This document shows, piece after piece, positions 58,830 to 64,000 of a stretch of 64,000 nt of DNA. Position 1 is the stretch's first letter, and each line of letters opens with the position of its first letter. The stretch is from Pseudomonas farris (GTDB lineage: Bacteria; Pseudomonadota; Gammaproteobacteria; Pseudomonadales; Pseudomonadaceae), in the NCBI RefSeq assembly GCF_019145235.1, contig NZ_JAHSTV010000013.1, positions 124,001 to 188,000 on the forward strand, in the 5' to 3' direction. A program made the translations under genes and the position numbers. The notes under the pieces are model-generated. The model was given only the letters and a program-made list of their open reading frames with translations, ran no database searches and was not told where the DNA came from.

Positions 58830-60401
58830 TTGCCTATCCCCATTCCCGATCAGCACCCCGCGCCCGAGGGTGCCTTGAGGCGGCTGCCTCTGCTCAAGGC
58901 TGCGGTGCTGTTTATTGCGGCCGTGTGCCTCTGTCTTTGTGGGCTGCTTTACCTGCAACTGGAGCAGTCGCGCCGTCACGATCTGGCGTTGGCCGAGGTG
59001 TCTTCGTCAAACCTGACCCGGGCCATGGCGCAGCAGGCCGAAGACACCTTCATGAAAGCCGATCTGGTGCTGACCAGTCTGGTGGACTGGATTCAGGCGG
59101 AGGGTTTCGACGCTGTCCAGACGCCACGTTTGCAGAAAACTTTCGCGCGGCGGGTGCAGACGCTGCATCAATTGCACGGGATATTTCTGTTCGACAAGCA
59201 GGGGCAATGGGTCGTGACGTCGTTCGAAAACCTGCCCCGTGGTCCTGGTGTCGCGGACCGTGACTATTTCAGGTTTCACCAGCAAAACGCGTCGTCCCTG
59301 GCGCACATCGGCCCGGCGATTCGCAGTCGGGAAAATGGCGAATGGATCATTCCGGTTTCCAGGCGAGTCAACGACCAGAACGGCAATTTCCATGGTGTGT
59401 TGTTGGCCGGGATCAAAATGTCGTACTTCGATCAGTTCTTCAAAAGCTTCAGCATCGATAACAACGGCGCAATGTTTTTGGCTCTGACTGATGGAACACT
59501 GCTGGCGCGACGGCCGTTTGTGGAATCGCAGATCGGCACGTCATTGGCTCAGGGCGAGATTTTTCAAAAACTCCTGCCCCGCGCGACATCCGGCAACGCC
59601 ATGATCGACTCGGTGGTGGATGGCATCGTTCGGTTGTATGGCTACCGACAACTCGATGCCTATCCGGTGGTGGTCGCGGCGGCATCTTCCAAAGACGCGA
59701 TCTTCAAAGACTGGTACGACACGGCGATTCGATCCAGTGTGATCGTCGCTCTGGTCGTCCTCGGCGTGGGGTTGTTCGGTTGGGTGTTCATTCATCAGGT
59801 GCGCGCGGGCGAGCGCATCGAGGCGGATTTGCGCAAGGCGCAGAAAACCCTGGAATTGATCGCCACCCACGACAGCCTGACCGGGTTGGCCAATCGTCGA
59901 TTGTTCGAGCGGGCGCTGGAGATGGAGTTCGGGCGCGGTGCCCGTCAGTCGAGTCCGCTGAGCCTGGTCATGCTCGATATCGATTATTTCAAGCGCTATA
60001 ACGACGCCTACGGTCATGTGGCGGGGGACCATTGCCTGGCCGAAGTGGCGCGGGCACTCAAGAGTTGTTGTCACCGCAATGCCGATCTGGCAGTGCGCTA
60101 CGGCGGTGAAGAGTTTGCGGTGTTGCTGCCGGACACCGACATCCATGGTGCGCTGACGATCGCCGAGCAGATCCGCCGCAGCGTCATGGACAAGAACATC
60201 ATCCACAGCGGCTCACCCACGGGCTACGTGACGGTCAGCCTTGGCTGTTATTCGTTTGTGCCGACAGGGCACGACAGCACCGAAATGTTGATCAAACGCG
60301 CAGATGCGGCGTTGTACCAGGCCAAGCATTCGGGGCGAAATCGTTCGGCGGTGTTGTCCATGGAAGGCGGCGTCGAGGCACTGATGCGCTCGGACCGCTA
60401 G
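58830..60401 (+). CDS. Membrane diguanylate cyclase with dCACHE sensor
   Basis: A 523-residue protein: membrane helix (about 25-45), periplasmic double-CACHE sensor (about 45-300, DYFRFHQQNASSLAHIGPAIRSRENGEW), second membrane helix (about 300-320) and a GGDEF domain. The active site reads GGEEF (residues 425-429), preceded by an intact RxxD inhibitory I-site five residues before. It should be an active, product-inhibited cyclase. The start is TTG at 58830 with AGGA 7-10 bases before. No Met closer to the helix gives a full sensor. Confidence 0.88.
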   Translation: MPIPIPDQHPAPEGALRRLPLLKAAVLFIAAVCLCLCGLLYLQLEQSRRHDLALAEVSSSNLTRAMAQQAEDTFMKADLVLTSLVDWIQAEGFDAVQTPRLQKTFARRVQTLHQLHGIFLFDKQGQWVVTSFENLPRGPGVADRDYFRFHQQNASSLAHIGPAIRSRENGEWIIPVSRRVNDQNGNFHGVLLAGIKMSYFDQFFKSFSIDNNGAMFLALTDGTLLARRPFVESQIGTSLAQGEIFQKLLPRATSGNAMIDSVVDGIVRLYGYRQLDAYPVVVAAASSKDAIFKDWYDTAIRSSVIVALVVLGVGLFGWVFIHQVRAGERIEADLRKAQKTLELIATHDSLTGLANRRLFERALEMEFGRGARQSSPLSLVMLDIDYFKRYNDAYGHVAGDHCLAEVARALKSCCHRNADLAVRYGGEEFAVLLPDTDIHGALTIAEQIRRSVMDKNIIHSGSPTGYVTVSLGCYSFVPTGHDSTEMLIKRADAALYQAKHSGRNRSAVLSMEGGVEALMRSDR

Positions 60402-60403
60402 TG

Positions 60404-60724
60404 TCATGGATTGCTTTTATGCGTCGAACTGCCCGTCCCACCGCCAGCACCGCCGGTGCCACCACCGGCAGACCCGGTTCCACCTCCAGCACCCGAGCCG
60501 GAACCGCTGGCCCCGCCATCGGTGCCCGTGCCGCTTCCATGGGTGTCCGAACTGGTCCCGCCCGCAGGCGAGCCGGGGGTATTGTCGGGTGGAAACGTCG
60601 AGCTGCTGATGCCGCCCGACTGAGTGCCGGTGGCCTCCGCTCCATCTCCGGACGCCGCAAAGATGTTTGCAGATGCCGTGACCACTAACCCGGCCAATAA
60701 CAGTGAGGTCATTCTGATATTCAT
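60404..60724 (-). CDS. Small secreted glycine-rich protein
   Basis: A 106-residue protein with a signal peptide (MNIRMTSLLLAGLVVTASANIFA) and an almost wholly Gly/Ser/Thr mature chain with a repeating GGGTG-type pattern (GSGSGAGGGTGSAGGGTGGA). The start at 60724 follows GGAG at some distance. It lies between two c-di-GMP enzymes, opposite to both. Such chains may be matrix or spacer proteins. No family name is supported. Confidence 0.6.
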   Translation of the reverse strand: MNIRMTSLLLAGLVVTASANIFAASGDGAEATGTQSGGISSSTFPPDNTPGSPAGGTSSDTHGSGTGTDGGASGSGSGAGGGTGSAGGGTGGAGGGTGSSTHKSNP

Positions 60725-60979
60725 CAGGGTTACGTCTCCATACAATGAGCCGTTGTCTGATATTGGTGCGATGGCGGGGCGGTTGGTGCCGGTTGGATGA
60801 CAAGTGGTGGGACGGGATGGCAATGAGCCTGGGTTTTTCAAGTGTGGCAATGACTTGCGTATTCAGGAGCGGTGACCGAGCATGGCTGCTATGGTCTGTG
60901 GAGAGCCTGGCTGTCATGACGACAGACCAGACCCCGCCGGCCTCACCCGATAAGGCGACCGATCGACAGGATCAAGTGC

Positions 60980-63565
60980 ATGGATTTGACTGCCATTACC
61001 ACCGCGGCACCTGCGCGTCATACACCGATTACCCGCAACCTGATGTTCGTCATCGGCCTGCTGTTTGTAGTTGGGGTGTTGATCGCGCTGATGGCCCTGT
61101 TCAGCATTGCCGCACGGCTCGATGCTCAGGATCTGAGCAAAACCACGTTCTACACGCAACGCGCACTTGAGAACCGCATCACCGCCTCGAAAAACTACAT
61201 CGCCAGCTACGCCAATTGGACGACCGCCTACGACCACCTGAACGACAAAGTCGATGTGCAGTGGGCCTACGTCGATCAGAACGTGGGTAAAACTCTGTTC
61301 ACTATCGATCACTACGATGGCGTTTTCGTGATCGATCGTCAGCGAACCAAATACGCCATAGTGCGCGGGCTTCAGGTGCAGGGCGAAGCGACGGCCTATC
61401 TGTCGACGTCGATGGCGAGCCTCATCGAGGAGGTTCAGAGCCAGGAGAGCCTCATCGAGCCTGTCAGCCGGTACACCTTGTTCGAAGGCAAACCGGCGCT
61501 GTTGACGGCGGCCGCGATCGTGCCCAATGACGAACGCCCGGCGGTCGATCCCAAGAGCACCTCAGTGCTGATATATGTCGATCAATTGAACCCTGAAAAG
61601 CTCAATACCTTGAGTGCCGATTACGGGTTGAATAATTTGAGCCTGACGGCCGACGACGGCATTGTTCCCGGTCAGCCAGCTGTCGCCCTGACCGGCACCG
61701 GTTACAGCCTGGTCTCCCGGCTTGAGCGACCGGGTCGCCAATTGCTCTGGTCGCTGCTGCCGCCGCTGGGCGGAGCGCTGTTGATTCTGGCGTTGTTGAC
61801 GGCTTACTTCTTTCGTTATGTCCTGCGCACGTCCGGGCATGTGGACGCCAGTTACACCAGTCTCGATTTGTCGAATCAGGCGCTGGAGGCCAGTGAAGAG
61901 CGTTTTCGTGCGGTGGCCGAAGCCGCGTCCGACTGGATCTGGGAAATCGACGACCAGCATTGCATCACCTATCTGTCGGGGCGCTTCAGCACCGTCACGG
62001 GATTTTCCGATCAGCAATGGTTGGGGCAGAACATCGGGCAACTGCTCAATTGCGATACCACGCCCTTGTCGCTGTGGCTGAATAAACTCGATGAAGAGCA
62101 GGCCGTCAGCCACTTGCGCTGTTCCTATCGCGATCAGTCGGGGCAACAGCGAGTGTGCCGGGTGTCGGCGCGACCGATCCAGCGCAAGGGTGCGGTACTG
62201 GGTTTTCGCGGGACGGCCAGCGACATTACCGATGAAGTCGCCGCCCATGCGCAGATCCAGCATCTGTCGATGCACGACGCACTGACTGGCTTGCCGAACC
62301 GCAACAAGCTGGCGCGCTACCTCGAAGATGCGCTGGCGCTGAAAGAGCAGTCGGCGGCGTTGACGCTGTTGATGATCGACCTGGATAACTTCAAGCCGAT
62401 CAACGATTCCCTCGGCCACCCAGCCGGCGATGCGGTATTGCTGGAAGTGGCGATTCGTTTGCGCGAGTGCACGCGAGACATCGATCTGGTTGCCCGATTG
62501 GGTGGCGACGAGTTCGTACTGGTGCTCCACGGCATGGACAGCCACGCGGAAATCGACCGGTTTTGCGAGCGCTTGCTCGACAGCCTGCATCAACCAATCC
62601 ATTACGATCACCACACGCTGCACATTGGCGCGAGCATCGGTATCGCGCTGAGTCGGCGCCAGGGGCATCTTCCGGAGGAGCTGATTCGCTGCGCCGATAT
62701 CGCGTTGTATCAGGCCAAGTCCAATGGCAAGAAGACCTGGTGCTACTTTGCGCCGCACATGAACGATCAGATCCAGCACCGCCGACAACTGGAAAGCGAC
62801 CTGCGTCAGGCGATCAAGAACAACGAATTCGTGATGCATTACCAGCCGCGTTATCACGTCGACGGCAAACAGATCGTCTCGGTCGAAGCGCTGCTGCGCT
62901 GGCAGCATCCGGTGCAAGGCTTGTTGAACCCCGACGCGTTTATTCCACTGGCCGAGCAGACTGATCTGATCGTGCCATTAGGGCGCTGGGTGTTGCGCGA
63001 AGCGTGCGAGACGGCCTTGACCTGGCCCGGTGCGATGATGGTGTCGGTCAACTTGTCGCCGGTGCAGTTTGCCCGTAGCGATGTGATCGAGGATGTCCGG
63101 GAGGCGTTGATCCAGAGCCGATTGCCCGCCAGTCGACTGGAACTGGAGATCACTGAAAACGTGATGCTCATCGACGTCGATGGCGCCTTGGCGACCATGA
63201 ATGCGCTCAAGGAGTTGGGCGTACGACTGAACATGGACGACTTCGGCACTGGTTATTCTTCGCTGGGTTACCTGCGCACGTATCCGTTCGACGGGATCAA
63301 GATCGACAAGCGCTTCATTGCGTCCATGAGCAGCGGCAGCAATGACCGCGCCGTGGTGCAGGCGATCATCAATCTGGGCAAGGCCATGGGCCTGACCGTC
63401 ACCGCAGAGGGTGTCGAGACGCTGGAGCAACTGGACTTCCTGATCTCGGACCAGTGCCATGAAGTGCAGGGGTTCTACCTCAGTCGACCGGTGGACAAGT
63501 ATGCTCTGCTGCCGTTGCTCAAGGCATCAAGGGATGATTTTCCGCCGCAGGGCACGCACCTTTAG
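60980..63565 (+). CDS. CHASE4-PAS-GGDEF-EAL protein, c-di-GMP turnover
   Basis: An 861-residue protein with two membrane helices (about 20-45 and 253-275) around a CHASE4-like sensor, a PAS domain (EERFRAVAEAASDWIWEIDDQ), GGDEF (508-512, GGDEF intact with RxxD I-site) and EAL (EAL 636-638). EAL-domain metal and catalytic motifs are all present (NLSPVQF, LEITENVML, MDDFGTGYSSL, IKIDKRFI, AEGVET), so it may both make and degrade c-di-GMP. Its sensory input is unknown. Confidence 0.92.
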   Translation: MDLTAITTAAPARHTPITRNLMFVIGLLFVVGVLIALMALFSIAARLDAQDLSKTTFYTQRALENRITASKNYIASYANWTTAYDHLNDKVDVQWAYVDQNVGKTLFTIDHYDGVFVIDRQRTKYAIVRGLQVQGEATAYLSTSMASLIEEVQSQESLIEPVSRYTLFEGKPALLTAAAIVPNDERPAVDPKSTSVLIYVDQLNPEKLNTLSADYGLNNLSLTADDGIVPGQPAVALTGTGYSLVSRLERPGRQLLWSLLPPLGGALLILALLTAYFFRYVLRTSGHVDASYTSLDLSNQALEASEERFRAVAEAASDWIWEIDDQHCITYLSGRFSTVTGFSDQQWLGQNIGQLLNCDTTPLSLWLNKLDEEQAVSHLRCSYRDQSGQQRVCRVSARPIQRKGAVLGFRGTASDITDEVAAHAQIQHLSMHDALTGLPNRNKLARYLEDALALKEQSAALTLLMIDLDNFKPINDSLGHPAGDAVLLEVAIRLRECTRDIDLVARLGGDEFVLVLHGMDSHAEIDRFCERLLDSLHQPIHYDHHTLHIGASIGIALSRRQGHLPEELIRCADIALYQAKSNGKKTWCYFAPHMNDQIQHRRQLESDLRQAIKNNEFVMHYQPRYHVDGKQIVSVEALLRWQHPVQGLLNPDAFIPLAEQTDLIVPLGRWVLREACETALTWPGAMMVSVNLSPVQFARSDVIEDVREALIQSRLPASRLELEITENVMLIDVDGALATMNALKELGVRLNMDDFGTGYSSLGYLRTYPFDGIKIDKRFIASMSSGSNDRAVVQAIINLGKAMGLTVTAEGVETLEQLDFLISDQCHEVQGFYLSRPVDKYALLPLLKASRDDFPPQGTHL

Positions 63566-63650
63566 TCGCCTGTTTCGTGCGCCACGGCAACTGCCGTGAC
63601 GCACCCCGGTCACAACTGGATACCGCCCAATCCGTTGCGAGCGTCGGATC

Positions 63651-64000
63651 ATGAAGAACCTGAAAATCGCCACCTTCAACGTCAACGGCATGCGCGCCCG
63701 CTTGCCGAATCTACTGGCCTGGCTTGCACGGGAGCAGCCAGACATCGCCTGTTTGCAAGAACTCAAATCGGTCGACGGCGCATTCCCCGTCGCGGAACTG
63801 GAGGCGGCCGGGTATGGCGCTGTCTGGCACGGCCAGGTGTCGTGGAACGGGGTGGCGATTCTGGCGCGCGATGCGCAACCATTGGAGAGCCGGCGCGGTT
63901 TGCCGGGTGATGACAGCGATACCCATAGCCGCTACGTGGAAGCTGCCGTGCATGGGGTTCTGGTGGGTTGTCTGTACCTGCCCAATGGCAATCCGCAGCC
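63651..64000 (+). CDS. xthA: Exodeoxyribonuclease III, N-terminal part
   Basis: The window ends after 116 codons. MKNLKIATFNVNGMRARLPNLLAW with the metal-binding residues in FNVNGMR and CLQELK, and later WNGVAILAR, is typical of the exonuclease III/AP endonuclease family of base excision repair. It is a partial gene cut by the window edge. Confidence 0.9.
   Translation, partial: MKNLKIATFNVNGMRARLPNLLAWLAREQPDIACLQELKSVDGAFPVAELEAAGYGAVWHGQVSWNGVAILARDAQPLESRRGLPGDDSDTHSRYVEAAVHGVLVGCLYLPNGNPQ

Overview
The window looks like the chromosome of a Pseudomonas of the fluorescens group. It is GC-rich, carries several copies of the 25-30 bp REP element typical of that group (core GTGGGAGCGGGCTTGCTCGC), and shows a Pseudomonas-type gene order (queF, mlaA/vacJ, PilZ, rssB-rssC, tal, dusA). 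It also has a pheC-type dehydratase, a copABCD operon and a PrtN-type activator. All identifications come from reading the translated sequence; no database was searched.

Layout. 1-10.8 kb is host core: the end of a LolC/LolE permease, a copper-type two-component system (copS, copR) divergent from a cupredoxin gene, queF, a DUF4404-like protein, a degenerate HAD protein, mlaA, a PilZ protein, rssB-rssC, transaldolase and dusA. 10.83-45.77 kb is one prophage of about 34.9 kb inserted in the 5' end of dusA. Both junctions can be read: the 9 bp ATCCATCAT occurs at 10834-10842 and 45763-45771. The displaced native first codons of dusA survive at 45751-45828, and the prophage supplies a new N-terminus to dusA. 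45.8-64 kb is host again: a YafO-type toxin with a frameshift and its antitoxin, an orphan Tae4/Tai4 effector-immunity pair, pheC, the copABCD operon, two L,D-transpeptidases, a HAD phosphatase, two c-di-GMP enzymes around a glycine-rich secreted peptide, and the start of an exonuclease III gene.

The prophage is a P2-type myovirus whose tail module resembles the HP1 branch (DUF2586 sheath, DUF2597 tube, DUF2590 protein). Int faces inward at the left. A leftward early operon runs from a Cro-like gene through a CII/YmfL-like regulator, a zinc-finger primase-helicase and a small P-loop protein to prtN. The repressor is divergent. Ogr, portal and terminase run leftward; scaffold, capsid, tail, lysis (SAR endolysin, Rz with nested Rz1) and baseplate genes run rightward. 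The tail assembly chaperone has an A AAA AAG slippery heptamer with an open -1 frame.

The AT-rich stretch from about 38.6 to 44.6 kb is cargo. It holds a coiled-coil, two-helix membrane protein of unknown function (DUF6161-like), a two-gene cassette behind a perfect LexA box, and a BcgI-like type IIB restriction-modification pair. It is the most likely place for an undescribed phage-defence or lysogenic-conversion function. Near the right end lie a cluster of GGTAAT repeats and a 3' half of a tRNA-Gly(CCC) gene, which look like a second, vestigial attachment module inside the dusA-integrated element.
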